This document shows positions 30,541 to 42,528 of a stretch of 64,000 nt of DNA, piece by piece (the first letter of the stretch is position 1; every line of letters starts with the position of its first letter). A model generated the notes under the pieces. It was given only the letters and a program-made list of their open reading frames with translations. It did not search any database and had not been told where the DNA came from. Source of the DNA: Cephalotus follicularis. Taxonomy: Eukaryota > Streptophyta > Magnoliopsida > Oxalidales > Cephalotaceae. The stretch covers positions 358,371-422,370 of the forward strand of contig BDDD01001467.1 of NCBI GenBank assembly GCA_001972305.1. The letters are read 5' to 3'. A program made the position numbers and the translations under genes.

Positions 30541-31294
30541 ACCCAGAACTTCTTTTCCACAGTTTTAACACACCAAGCCATTATCAAATCCATCCTTTAC
30601 ACAACAAATTCACGTATTCATGTAATCGTACATGCATGATTAACTCCGTATATCACAGTAACGCCACAACAAGTCTAGAATCACAATTCAACCATTAGCA
30701 TGCAATTCATCATGTTATTCATTAACTTAAAACCCAAAATGCATGTATAAATCCATCACTTTCCCCTACCTTATTGATCCAAGTTAGGAATTGGAAGGTC
30801 CACCTCTTTGAGTTCCCAAGTTCTGGCCACCAGCAGCTCCAAGGTTCCCTCAGCAACTGCTACCCACGAGCTCCAATCTCTAGCTCCAAGAAAACTCAAC
30901 AATGGTAGCTCTCACACTCACTGTTTTCTTTCCTCTCTTTCCTTTGGTGTTTTAAAACGAGAGAGAGAAGTGGGGAGGGTCGTTCTTATGCCGGTGGCTT
31001 CCCCCCAACATCCTTATCCTTACATTAAATGGGCACTCTCGTGCTCGCTCTCTCCCTTTTTCCAGATTCTGCATTTTTCTGTTGTTTTCTATCCTTCTTT
31101 CTTTTGCAGGTTGCATGTGAGGATGGTATATTCCTTTGCATGTTCCATGTGAGGGGCATGTTTTGAGCATGCCTGGCAACACACCAGCATGATTAACACG
31201 TTGCAATGCACATGTTAAAGCGTCTGTAAAGCCCCCAAAGATCCCCCAATGCATGTTACTTTGTCAGCGAAAAACGTGACAGATGTTCTTTACA

Positions 31295-31455
31295 AAGGCG
31301 TCGACGTCTTTCTTTAGACGTCGATGTCTTTTCCCTTTTTGTAAGAAGGTGTCGATGCCTTCTCTCAATGTCGACGTGCATGCCCATGCATTCACGTGTA
31401 CCTCGGTTCCCATAGGCGTCGACGTCTTTCCAAACACGTCGATGTCTTTGCCCCA
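31295..31455. promoter_or_regulatory. TK2 LTR TCGA array 1
   Basis: AAGGCGTCGACGTCTTT, AGACGTCGATGTCT (31316-31329), AGGTGTCGATGCCTT, ATGTCGACGTG, AGGCGTCGACGTCTTT and ACACGTCGATGTCTTT lie within 160 bp, 170-330 bp inside the LTR. The other LTR has the same array at 38198-38355. Confidence 0.88.
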
Positions 31456-31623
31456 AAACAGCACCGTTTCAAGCTTTTGACACACACACATTCCATTTCC
31501 AAAACCATAATTAGGGTTTGTAAGCATCTTTTGAGTTCAAAATCTCAACATTCTCATTAATTCAAGTTTAAGATTACATCATAAATCGAAATATTACATT
31601 CAGGAAAAATACCGGGCGTTACA

Positions 31624-31661
31624 TCCACCCCTCCTTCCAGAAATTTCGTCCTCGAAATTAA
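31624..31661 (-). other. TK2 polypurine tract and hairpin
   Basis: On the minus strand AATTTCGAGGACGAAATT (hairpin arms AATTTCG and CGAAATT) precedes AAGGAGGGGTGGA, which touches the LTR at 31623. Confidence 0.85.
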
Positions 31662-31668
31662 CACAATA

Positions 31669-32877
31669 CTAGAACAGATGCGGGTAGCATTCTCGGATGT
31701 CATCCTCACGTTCCCAAGTCGCTTCATCCGGCCGATGAAATTGCCACTAAACCTTTACCATCGGAAGGGACCGGTTTCTCAATACTTGTGTCTTCCAATC
31801 CAAGATTCTCACGGGTGACTCCTCGCAGGAAAGGTCATCCCTCACCGTAACCGAGTCATAATCCAGGACATGTGATGGGTCTCGGATATAACCTCGTAGC
31901 ATCGATACATGAAAGACATCATGTACACTCGACAATGTAGGAGGTAAGGCTAGCTGGTATGATACCTCCCCAACCCTTTCCAGAACCTCGAAAGGACCAA
32001 TATAGCGTGGCGCTAATTTGCTTTTCTTCCCAAATCTTTGCACCCCTTTCCACGGAGACACCTTCAAAAATACGTGATCCCCAATATTGAAGGTTAAAGG
32101 CCTTCTCGTTACACAGTCGACATAGCTCTTTTGCCGACTCTGCGCTGCTAGCAACTTCTCTTTGATGAACTTGACATTCTCCGAAGTCTCCTTCACCAAA
32201 TCCGACCCAAGCAATGGTCGTTCCCCAACCTCGTCCCAACAGACAAGTGACCTACACTTTCTCCCGTACAGTGCCTCGTATGGAGCCATACCAATACTCG
32301 AGTTATAGCTGTTATTGTATGAAAACTCTATCAGAGGGATATGGTCTTCCCAGGTTCCATCAAAATCGATCACACAAGCCTGAAGCATGTCCTCCAAGGT
32401 TTGGACGGTACGCTCCGACTGTCCGTCTGTCTGAGAGTGGAAAATAGTACTGAGATTCAATCTCATTCCGAAGGATGTCTGGAATCTCTTCCAGAAGTTG
32501 GAAGTGAAGATCGAATCCCTATCGCAAACAATGCTCACCGGAACACCATGTAGTCTCACAATCTCCTTCACATATAATCGAGCCAACTTGCTCACAGAAT
32601 CAGTGACATGTGTGGGCAAGAAATGTGCTGATTTGGTGAGTCTATCAACAATAACCCACACGGCATTATGTTGATGCCTAGTCAGTGGAAACCCAGAAAC
32701 AAAGTCCATCGTGATGTGTTCCCACTTCCATTCTGCCACTGGCAGTGACTGTAACAGTCCCGCAGGTCTCTGGTGCTCGGCCTTGACCCTTTGGCAAGTC
32801 AAACACTTTGCGACATATTCTACAATCTCTTGCTTCATGCCGGGCCACCAGTAAGTCTTCTTCATATCTTGGTACAT
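31669..32877 (-). pseudogene. pol: TK2 integrase-chromodomain, one stop
   Basis: One frame from 32877 to TAG 31669-31671, broken only by TAG 31747-31749 inside the chromodomain (after SLPMVKV). The Cys-Cys half of the zinc finger remains (KCLTCQRVKAEHQ); the His-His half was deleted with RNase H. Catalytic residues are all present: MDFVSGFP, CDRDSIF, SERTVQTLED. VFLKVSPWKGV and GPFEVLERVGEV follow, then the chromodomain end RPDEATWEREDDIRECYPHLF. It is the best preserved integrase core in the window but lacks its N-terminus. Confidence 0.92.
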
Positions 32878-34600
32878 CTTGGTGCTACCCGTTGCATCAG
32901 CACGCAGCCCAAGCCCTTACCTGATGCATCACTATAGACTGCAAAGCCCTCATTACCCTCAGGTAATGCCAAGATAGGAGCGGAATCAGTTCACGGAAAC
33001 TAGCTTCTCAATCATCATCCCAGACAAACAAAGTCTTCTTCTGGGTCAGTCTAGTCAAGGGCTCAGCTATTCTTGAAAAGTTCTGGATAAACCTTCTGTA
33101 ATACCCCGCCAAGCCAAGAAAACTGTGTACTTCTGTTACATTCCTCGGCTGTGGCCAATCTCGTACCACCTGTGTCTTTGACGGATCCACCGCCAAACCC
33201 TCTCCAGATACTATGTGACCAAGAAAGATCACATGGTCAAGCCAAAATTCACACTTACTGAATTTGGCATACAGCTGGTGCTCTCGGAGAATCTGTAAGG
33301 CCAACCTCAGGTGGCAAGCATGCTCTTCCTCACTCCTTGAGTATACTAACACGTCATCACTAAACACAACGACAGACTGGTCTAGGTACGGCTGAAACAC
33401 ATCGTTCATTAATGACATGAACGCAGCCGGTGCATTGGTAACACCAAAAGGCATCACCAGGAACTCATAGTGACCGTATCTTGTCCGGAAGGCAGTTTTC
33501 TCAATATCTCCTTCCCTCACCCTCAACTGGTGATATCCTGTTCTCAGATCAAGCTTCGAGAACACCCTCGCTCCTTGCAACTGGTCGAATAAATCTTCGA
33601 TGTGAGGTAAAGGATACTTGTTCTTGATAGTTGCTTTGTTCAACATTCTGTAGTCGATGCAGAGCCTCATCGACCCATCTTTCTTCTTGACAAACAGTAC
33701 AGGTGCACCCCACGGTGAAACACTGGGTCGAATGAAACCCTTATCGATCATATCCTGTAACTGTAATTTCAGCTCTCTCAATTCTACAGGAGCCATTCTA
33801 TACGGTGCTTTCGAAATAGGAGACGTACCTGGTGTAGGATCGATAACAAACTCCATATTTCTCCTCGGTGGCAAAGATCCCAAGTCATCCGGAAATACAT
33901 CTGGAAATTCGCACACCACTGGGATCTCCTCCAGGCTCAAACCCTTCTCCTTCCTTCGATCAATTACATAACCAAGATACCCTTCACATCCTTTCTCGAG
34001 ATACCTCGACGCATGGATGAAGGATATTATCGGTGTAGAAAACCCCTTGTCTCCCATGAACTGGAAAGTAGTACCATCGGGCAGACGAAAATCAACCGTC
34101 TTGCTGTAGCAGTCCATGCAAGCATGATGTGCTGGCAGCCAATCCATCCCCAAAATAATATCAAAGTCGCGGATAGGTAATACCATCAAGTCCGCGTACA
34201 AGGAAATGCCTGCCATAGACATCTCACAACCCCTATATACAGTGTCTGTGCACATGGACACTCCGGCAGGTGTGCTCACATCCACGGTATATGGCATACA
34301 GTCAGGTGTTACATCAAAACATGATGCAAAATGTGATGAAATGAAAGAATGTGATGCTCCAGGGTCCATCAATACTCTAGCAGCAAAACCATAAATATAC
34401 AGTGTACCTCCAACTACCGAGGTAGACTCCAGAACCTCTGTCTGTGAAAGGGTAAAAACTCTACCTTTCGCAGTGCCCTTGCTGGTGTCCCTTCGCTGTG
34501 AAGGCCCTGCTGCGGCCTCGCTGCTGCTAGCTGGTCCGGTAGGTGCTGTAGCCTGACTCTTCGGGCAATCTTTCATTGAATGGCCAGATGCCCCACACCT
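32878..34600 (-). pseudogene. pol: TK2 protease-reverse transcriptase, RNase H deleted
   Basis: Continuous open frame from gag. The protease active site reads DPGASHSF, as in many plant chromoviruses, with [10 protein letters not shown] downstream. [25 protein letters not shown] and [20 protein letters not shown], then the catalytic motif FSDD (usually FIDD; both Asp kept). The frame ends TGA at 33008. The next 120 bp hold only the start of RNase H (YSDA-like, GCVLMQ) and then jump into integrase at 32880, so most of RNase H, the connector and the integrase N-terminus are deleted. Confidence 0.92.
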
Positions 34601-35608
34601 CAAACATAGCCCGTTCATCCTCCAACAATCCTTCTGCAAGTGGCCCTTCCGACCACAATGATAACAAGCTCCGGTTCCCGCATTACTCCCCTAACTAGGA
34701 GTCCCATGTGTGGCAGTCTGTCCAGATCTGTTCTTCGAGGATTTAGTCGGAGAACCTCTGTCTCGTCATTTTGAAGAAGTTGGTCTTGTCGGGCTCTGTT
34801 TAATTTGTTGTGCCTGGGCCCTCTCTGCTTGGTCCTCACTAGATATGCTCTCCAGCAGTCTCGCCTTTTGAGCGACCTCCGAAAAAGTACCCAGCTCCAT
34901 AGCCCTAATCCTCGACCCAAGGTCCGGTCGTAAACCCTTCAAAAACCTCCGTATCTTTTTCACATCATCAGCTACCAGATATGGTGAGTGTCTGGCTAGA
35001 TCCATACACCTGGCCTGGTACTCGGCCACAGTAATCTCCCCTTGCCGTAACTCAAGAAGCTTTGTCTCCCTCCGCTCTTGCTCGATCCGGGGTACATAGG
35101 AATCGAGGAACTCTGTCTGGAATCTCTCCCATGTAGCATCGAGTCCCACTGACTCCCACTTTTCTTTGACCATCTCCCACCAGTGAGTGGCCTCTCCCCA
35201 TAGACGGTACACGGCAAATTTCTGCTTCTGGTTATCGGTACAGTCCATCACTGCAAAAATCTTCTCCAAGTCTTGAAGCCATCTTTCAGCAATCGTGGCA
35301 TCAAGTTCTCCCCGGAAACTAGGTGGATTCTGTCTCATAAACCTCTCGATGTCCCTTCCGAACGGACTACCATCCTTCCCCGGGCAGTGATCGGGAGCTC
35401 TAGGTTGCTGTCGAGCTTGCGCGTAGTACTGGCGCATCTCCTCCGCATTGGCCATATTAAAGGCCATATGCTGCTGGAAGTAGTCCGCAATCCGGGTCAT
35501 CGGGTTCCTATCATCTTGGGGGACATTCACTCCTTGCGGCATGTTCGCTGCCTCAGGGGCATTGGCTCCAACAGCTCTAGCCCTTCCACGAGTTCTCCTT
35601 CAGTCCAT
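34601..35608 (-). pseudogene. gag: TK2 gag, three stops
   Basis: Probable start ATG 35608, with TGA two codons later (35600-35602); an internal Met at 35542 opens the long part. Capsid: NPPSFRGELDATIAERWLQD, FAVYRLWGEATHWWE, FLDSYVPRIEQERRETKLLEL, typical of Tekay Gag. Stops TGA 34766-34768 and TAG 34691-34693 fall in the linker before two zinc knuckles ([14 protein letters not shown] and [14 protein letters not shown]). All stops are in one frame that runs on to RT, so Gag-Pol was a single reading frame. Confidence 0.9.
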
Positions 35609-35707
35609 TTGTTCCTATATGGAAAAGATGTCATTAGTAGTCATCTCAAGGAAACAACCCGTTAATTGCCAAGGAACTTATCCAAGCTAAGCATATAATG
35701 GATATAT

Positions 35708-35719
35708 GCTCTGATACCA
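35708..35719 (-). other. TK2 primer-binding site, initiator tRNA-Met
   Basis: Minus strand TGGTATCAGAGC, three bases from the LTR end at 35723. Confidence 0.92.
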
Positions 35720-37030
35720 CGTTGTCTCACCCCGCTTTTCCACGACAAGACAACACAAGAAGTGGTAAGGCAATCAACAATAATAATTCAGCTCATGCGA
35801 TAAAACGAATAAATAAAAACCTTCAGTAGCGGAAGCAATAACTTAAGTGAGCCGAATTTAAACACGTATCACGCATCCCATACTACGTGATGCCCAACAA
35901 GTTTATAAATAAACCCAATCATAACTGTCGATCGCCCAAAACAGAGCGTAAAATAATACAGTACGAGATAATAAAATATCCTTTGTTACAAAATCCGAAT
36001 AACATGATCAATGTTCAATAACCCAAATACATAAATAAGAGAGATAACAAGGTCTTCTCTTTAAGTCTCCATGCATGCTCCATATCATATCCACTACGTC
36101 AATCTGTTACAGTAGGGGTTAGTCTTTCTCCTCACTCGGCTAAGTGAATAAACCCACAAATACAGTTCGAGTCATATGATAATGAGTATCATGAATGAAT
36201 GCATTATGATGAGCCATGACATGTAATTTTCACAGTAAGTATACCTCCGTATGTACATATACAAATATATACATGTTCACAGTACAAGTGTAACTCATTA
36301 GTTATATCAACACAAGCAGTAAATATGTCCCCAAAAAGGAACCAGACAAACCAATCGTCATGACCGTCGCCACCTCCTGGCCCCAACGTCATGCACTCTT
36401 ACTCCATCCCCGTTTGTGAACGGTTTTGGAGCAAGTCCTCCGTAAGTTGTTTAGCACGGCGGCTAAACCAACAGCAAGTTACTAGCATAGTGGCTAAGTA
36501 ATCAACAAGTTATTAGCACGACGGCTAATAATCAAAAGGCACAATCATTGCACAGTACAAGTCAAGCAATAAAATATAATTACTTGATGAAATATATTTT
36601 TTTAAAATATATTACTCCGTTCACAGGTTGTGATTAGTTATAAAACTTAAAACAATACATTTCTCTGTCTTTGGAAATACTTCCCCAATCATCTCGAAAA
36701 TATATATATTCATATGTTGACAACTATACATTTCGCACAATACATTTTATTTTATAATCAGACCTTAAAAACATTTCTCCGTCTTTGGAAAATACTTTCC
36801 CAGCCAGTTCGAAAATATATAAAATCATATGTTGACAAATCTACATTTTCGTACGCAAATGATCATAATAATCATACAAGCTTTTCAAAATGGTTAACAC
36901 TTTTAGGAAGCAAGCATAATGCAAATCACAGTAAAAATGCAAACATATGCTCAGAATGCATCTAGGTTCGTTCCTAGAGTCGTTTCGGGTCTAACGGGTC
37001 CCATTCGAGTGAAATTCCACTGATCAGGGG

Positions 37031-37445
37031 AAAAGGCGTCGATGTCTTTACACTAAGGCGTCGATCCCATGTACAAATATTCCCAGGCGTTCTTGGACCA
37101 AAGACATCGATGACTTTATAAAGACGTCGATGTCTTTATGATACCAGAGAGTATCAGGTCGCGACTCTTGATTCTGAAGGGTAGAATCCGGCCTTTTAAT
37201 CCTTCATGTAAACAAATATCACTTTCTCAACATATAAGGCATGCTACTGGTTAATAGGAATATAACCAGAACATCATTTCATGCATAAAACATGTAAACT
37301 CAAGGGCAATTTACCAACAACAGTAAGCACTACTGTTCTGTAATACCCAGAAAAGGCATCGATGTCTATAAAAAGGCATCGATGTCTTTCATGTTTTCAC
37401 ACGAAGGCATCGACGTCTTCACATAGACGTCGATGTCTTTACAAC
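37031..37445. promoter_or_regulatory. TK2 5' LTR TCGA array 2
   Basis: Same units and order as 30128-30540 with scattered substitutions, some of which break the palindrome (GACATCGATGAC against GACGTCGATGTC). Confidence 0.85.
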
Positions 37446-38197
37446 CCATAACGTCTTGTCCACAGTTTTAACACACCAAGCCATTATCAAATCCATCCTT
37501 TACACAACAAATTGACGTATTCATGTAATCGTACATGCATGATTAACTCCGTATATCACAGTAACACTGCAACAAGTCCAGAATCACAATTCAACCATTA
37601 ACTTGCAATTCATCATGTTATTCATTAACTTAAAACCCAAAATGCATGTATAAATCCATCACTTTCCCCTACCTTATTGTTCCAAGTTAGGAACTGGAAG
37701 GTCCACCTCTTTGAGTTCCCAAGTTCTGGCCACCAGCAGCTCCAAGGTTCCCTCAGCAACTGCTACCCACGAGCTCCAATCTCTAGCTCCAAGCAAACTC
37801 AATAATGGTGGCTCTCACACTCACTGTTTTCTTTCATCTCTTTCCTTTGGTGTTTTAAAACGAGAGAGAGAAGTGGGGAGGGTCGTTCTTATGCAGGTGG
37901 CTTCCCCCCAACATCCTTATCCTTAAATTAAATGGGCACTCTCGTGCTCACTCTCTCCCTATTTCCAGATTCTGCATTTTTCTATTGTTTTCTATCCTTC
38001 TTTCTTTTACAGGTTGCATGTGAGGATGGTATATTCCTTTGCATGTTCCATGTGAGGGGCACGTTTTGAGCATGCCTGGCAACACACCCGCATGACTAAC
38101 ACGTTGCAATGCACATGTTAAAGCGTCTGTAAAGCCCCCAAAGATCCCCCAATGCATGTTACTTTGTCAGTGAAAAACGTGACAGATGTTCTTTACA

Positions 38198-38355
38198 AAG
38201 GCATCGACGTCTTTCTTTAGACGTCGATGTCTTTTCCCTTTTTGTAAGAAGGTGTCAATGCCTTCTCTCAATGTCGACGTGCATGCCCATGCATTCACGT
38301 GTACCTCGGTTCCCATAGGCGTCGACGCCTTTCCAAAGACGTCGATGTCTTTGCC
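38198..38355. promoter_or_regulatory. TK2 5' LTR TCGA array 1
   Basis: Counterpart of 31295-31455: AAGGCATCGACGTCTTT, AGACGTCGATGTCTTT, AGGTGTCAATGCCTT, AGGCGTCGACGCCTTT, AGACGTCGATGTCTTT. Confidence 0.85.
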
Positions 38356-39654
38356 CCAAAACAGCGCCGTTTCAAGCTTTTGACACACACACATTCCATT
38401 TCCAAAACCATAATTAGGGTTTGTAAGCATCTTTTGAGTTCAAAATCTCAACATTGTCATTAATTCAAGTTTAAGATTACATCATAAATCAAAATATTAC
38501 ATTCAGGAAAAATACCGAGCGTTACAGTCATTGTTAATAGCCCAAAAAACGGAGCGTGATCACAGTACAGATAATAAATCCCATCATTAAACAAAACCAT
38601 AAGTACGTTACATTAGTAGTCCTTAAACAAAACCAGTTTATTATAACTTAGAAGAACATAAAACTGACAACAATAACATAAAGGCTTGTTCTTCGTCCAC
38701 GCTAGTCCAGCATCGTCCACTGCATCAATCTGTAAAGTAGGGGGTTATCCTTTGTCCTCACTCGGCTAACTCATAAAAGCAGCTCAGGATCAATATTAAA
38801 TGCATTTCATGTAATGTATGCATAAATGATGCAGTGCAGGAAATACCAGTTTATATATACATATATATATATATATATTTTAGCAGTACAGTAAAAATAA
38901 CAGTGGGTACATATATATGAAAATTATATGTATGCAAGAACATTACAGTTGTAACCCGGCCAGGGCTACATCAACAGGCACAGAAATGTCCGAAAAGGAC
39001 CAACAGGCAGTACAGTAAATCCGTAAGAGGACCACAACAGGCAGGCAGAATGTGTAACGTCGCCAACCCCTGGCCCCACGCTACACTCCCACTTCGGTCC
39101 CTCCTCCAGGAAACCAAGCGAGACAACAGGTACAGTACAGTGAGTCACCTAGTAAACTCCTGGCCCCTAGGTCAACCCTACCACTAGTCGGCGCTGGCAG
39201 TCTCCGCCATGCAACCAGTGGCTCAAGCACAACCACATAGAATTTCACAGAGCAAACAGTGAATCAAACAGTAAACAGTGCAGTAAACAGTACAGTGGTG
39301 ATCGTTTAGATTGACAACAGGCAGTTCATTTTCAAATATTTTGAAAGTGTTAGTATTTGAAATATGTATTTCTAATAGACAGAAAATACTTAATAATTCA
39401 GTAGTGGAAATCGCTTCCAGTTCGTTCGAAAATACGTTATTAGTCAATACATATTTTCATACTCAAAATAGCGCATTTCAAGTTCACATATGCATTTCCA
39501 AATATCATAACTTTAGAAATCATAAACGATTTACAACAGCAAAACAAACATGCAGTAAACAGTGTATATGCAATGCATACAAATGTTCAAATGCACCCAA
39601 ATAGGAATCGGGATCGTTTTGCATCGTTAGATAAGGAAACCTCCAAACAGTACC

Positions 39655-40000
39655 AAAAGACATCGATGTCTATTAAAAGGCGTCGATGTTTTTGTCCATC
39701 AACATCGATGTCCAAGTCCTTAGTGTCAGCGCGTTCCACTGTTTAAAGACGTCGATGTCCATTTTATACGCGTCGACGCTCAAGGTCTGGAACCTTTAAA
39801 CGTCAGCGTATTGCTTACGGCTTCGACGCGTTAAGGTAGGAACCTTAGGCGTCAACGTGTAATACCTCAAAACCCAAGCAGATAGCCTAAGGCGTCGATG
39901 TTTTTCCAAAGACGTTGACCTGTTTCACGTCAGTAACCAGGCAAATAACCAAAGGCATCGATGTACTTAAAAGGCGTCGACGTGTTTCGAGTAGCAATCG
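39655..40000. promoter_or_regulatory. TK3 3' LTR TCGA array 2
   Basis: Includes the perfect 14-bp palindrome AGACATCGATGTCT (39658-39671) and about 12 relatives (AAGGCGTCGATG, AGACGTCGATGTC, ACGCGTCGACGC, AGGCGTCGATGTTTT). The counterpart in the other LTR is 60677-61035. Confidence 0.87.
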
Positions 40001-40723
40001 TCTTCTTCCTCACGACGTAAACAGACAGTGGCCATTACAAACCATATACATGCAAAACAACATGTAATCAAGGTAGGAAACCAACATACAGATACATATC
40101 ACATATCTAGCATAACATGGCATCGATCCAGTGAGCAAAATCAATTCAGTAATCATGCAATTTATACACCAAAACCATAGTCCATGCATGAACATTAATC
40201 TCAAGATTACAGTTATGGCTTCCCCTACCTATTCTTCCAAGTTAGGAACTAGAAAGTCCACCTCTTTGCATTCCAAACCGGTCACAGCAGCCTCTAGGTC
40301 CGTCCCGTTGCTGTAAGCCACCAGCCCCAAGTTCCAAGCTCCAACCAAGTTCAACAATGGTGGAAACGTTTATCCCTCCTCCCTGTTTCTTTTGTATTTT
40401 CCTTTCTCTTATTTTTTTTTCTCCTCGTTCGTTTTGGGAAGAGAAGGGAGTTTTATGCAGGTTGACGTTTGTTTCCCTCTGCACCACCGCCAGAATCTCC
40501 TCTTTCTTCATACCTTCTCCACACCTGGTTGCATGGCGCACCAGGTGTCTCCCCTTTGCTGCCAAGGCCAATGCATGCTCTCACATGCCTTCCCACTCCT
40601 GCCATTTCAGTCCTAGTAGTTCAGGGTACCATATTGCATGCTCAACATGTCATGATCTGCATGTTAAAATGCCTTGCACGTTATTTTGTCAGCAGAGTAA
40701 CGTGCCTGACATTCAATGTTACG

Positions 40724-40875
40724 CATCGACGTCTTTTTAAAAGACGTCGATGTCTTTTCCATTTGTACGCGAGGGCGTCGATGTCTTCGCCTACATCGAT
40801 GTGCATGTGCATGCAGTTACGTGCTTCTGTCAGACCCAAAGACATCGATGCGATCCCAAAGGCGTCGATGCATTT
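40724..40875. promoter_or_regulatory. TK3 3' LTR TCGA array 1
   Basis: GCATCGACGTCTTTT, AAGACGTCGATGTCTT, AGGGCGTCGATGTCTT, ACATCGATGTG, AGACATCGATGC and AGGCGTCGATGC within 150 bp, 180-330 bp inside the LTR. Confidence 0.85.
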
Positions 40876-41054
40876 CCCCAAAACAGCGCTGTTTTACCCT
40901 TTTAACATTCCTTTAACATTTTTACTCTAAAATTTAACATTATTAGAGTTTGGAAAACATCATCAAAGTCTTGGAAATCCATCACTTTATTAATTCCACA
41001 ATAAAAACACATTACATTGTGAAATTACAACATAGGAAAATCTCGGCCGTTACA

Positions 41055-41091
41055 TCCACCCCTCCTTCAAGGAATTTCGTCCTTGAAATTT
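41055..41091 (-). other. TK3 polypurine tract and hairpin
   Basis: Plus strand TCCACCCCTCCTTC then AATTTCGTCCTTGAAATT; one arm base is mutated relative to TK2. Confidence 0.82.
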
Positions 41092-41100
41092 AAAACGAGA

Positions 41101-42522
41101 CTAGAACAAGTGCGGGTAACGCTCTCATATATCTTCCTCACGTTCCCAAGTTGCTTCATCAGGTCTATGAAATTGCCACTGAACCTTCACCATGGAGATG
41201 GTTCAGTTCCTCAAAAACTGCGTCTTCTAATCTAGAATCCGTACAGGCAACTCCTCACAAGATTGGTCATCTTGTACCGGAACATTATCATAATCCAGGA
41301 CATATGACGGGTCCGGGATATATCTCCTCAGCATAGATACATGAAAGACGTCATGCACGTTTGACCGTGCAGGAGGTAAGGCAAACCGGTAGGCTACCTC
41401 CCCAACTCTCTCCAAAATCTCAAAAGGACCAATGTAGCGTGGAGCTAATTTGTCCTTTTCCCCAAACCTTTGCACGCCCTTCCATGGTGAAACCTTTAAA
41501 AACACATGATCGCCCACACTGAAGGCCAAAGGCCTCCTCTTGACACTATCCACATAACTCTTCTGCCGCCTCTGAGCAGCAAACAACTTCTTTTTAATCA
41601 TCCTGATCTTTTCTGAAGTTTCCTCCACTAACTCAGTCCGGAGTAAAGGTCGCTCCCCGACCTCATCACAACATACAGGAGATCTGCACTTCCTCCCATA
41701 CAGTGCTTCAAACGGTGCCATGCCGATACTGGAGTGATAGCTGTTATTATAAGAGAACTCTATCAGAGGAATGTGATCCTCCCATGTACCAGCAATGTCA
41801 ATAACGCAAGCCCGTAGCATATCCTCCAAGGTCTCGATGGTACGCTCAGACTGCCCATCGGTCTAAGGGTAGAAGGCAGTACTCAGGTTTAGCTTCGCCC
41901 CGAAAGCTGTCTGAAATCTCTTCCAAAAGTTGGAAGTGAAGATGACGTCTCTACCACATATGATGCTGACTGGAACACTGTGTAGCCTCACTATCTCCTC
42001 CACATACAAACGAGCTAGCTTGCTCGCAGAATCCGTAATGTGTGTTGGCAGAAAGTGCGCTGACTTGGTGAGTCTATCCACGATAACCCACATGGCGTTG
42101 TGACGATTCAGAGTCAGAGGAAAACCCGAAACAAAATCCATCGTAACATGTTCCCACTTCCACTTTGGAATTGGTACATGCTGTAGTAAACTTGCCAGTC
42201 TCTGGTGCTCGGCCTTAACTGTCTGGCAAGTCAAACACCTTGCCACATACTCGGCGATCTCTTGTTTCATTCCAGGCCACCAGTAATCCCTCTTCATGTC
42301 TTGGTACATTTTTGTGCTACCAGGGTGAATGCTATACTAAGATTTATGAGCACCGCGAAGTAACTCATTCTTCAACCCTGGTTCAATCGGAAGACACACA
42401 CGTCCCCGAAATCTTAAGACACTATCGGCATGTACCCAAAAATCAGACTCCAAGTCTAGATTCTCTCGAATCTTTTCCAAGATAGAATCGTTTGCTTGAG
42501 TGTTCTTTATTTCGTCAAGCAA
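41101..42522 (-). pseudogene. pol: TK3 integrase, catalytic Asp lost
   Basis: One frame from about 42522 to TAG 41101-41103, with main stops at 42337 (beside the zinc-finger His motif SIHPG), 41863 and 41227. The zinc finger is otherwise present (RCLTCQTVKAEHQ). First Asp kept in MDFVSGFP; the second is Gly (ICGRDVIF against CDRDSIF in TK2), so the enzyme is inactive. Glu kept in SERTIETLED. GPFEILERVGEVAY and a chromodomain tail follow (RPDEATWEREED). Confidence 0.9.
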
Positions 42523-42528
42523 AACTGG

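Larger units (their letters stand above)
28820..31623 (-). repeat. TK2 3' LTR
   Basis: Plus-strand TGTCACACCCCGC to ACCGGGCGTTACA. On the minus strand: start 31623, array 1 (31295-31455), CT-rich and gene-like core, donor box (GT 30768-30769), array 2 (30128-30540), acceptor-like TGTAACAG (29201) next to CCGAGTGAGGACAAAGGC, end 28820. Confidence 0.95.
28820..38526 (-). mobile_element. TK2: complete-ended Tekay-type gypsy element
   Basis: Both LTRs are 2804 bp (28820-31623 and 35723-38526), flanked by a perfect GTCAT duplication (28815-28819 and 38527-38531). Minus-strand order: gag, protease, RT, RNase H stub, integrase, PPT. The equal LTR length and few differences make it one of the younger insertions. 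It sits in the 3' LTR of TK3, 190 bp from its end. Confidence 0.95.
35723..38526 (-). repeat. TK2 5' LTR
   Basis: Plus-strand TGTCTCACCCCGC to ACCGAGCGTTACA, same length as the 3' LTR, with one mutation in the end box (TGTCAC to TGTCTC). Arrays at 37031-37445 and 38198-38355; donor-like box at 37672-37720. Confidence 0.95.
38532..41054 (-). repeat. TK3 3' LTR, main part
   Basis: Continues the LTR piece 28630-28819 across TK2. On the minus strand the LTR starts at 41054 (TGTAACGGCCGAG). It has array 1 (40724-40875), a CT-rich leader, the donor box (GT 40227-40228), array 2 (39655-40000) and the acceptor-like TTTACAG at 38730. An AT dinucleotide run lies at about 38852-38880. Confidence 0.9.

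Noticed and set aside
30808-31152. 114-codon frame in the TK2 LTR, repeated in part at 37711-37926
   Set aside because: It falls in the leader and donor box of the LTR, is not kept open in the second LTR, and has no recognisable domain.
38852-38880. AT dinucleotide run (and 59868-59905) as a MITE or target-site feature
   Set aside because: Both are simple microsatellites at equivalent positions in the two TK3 LTRs, inherited with the LTR.
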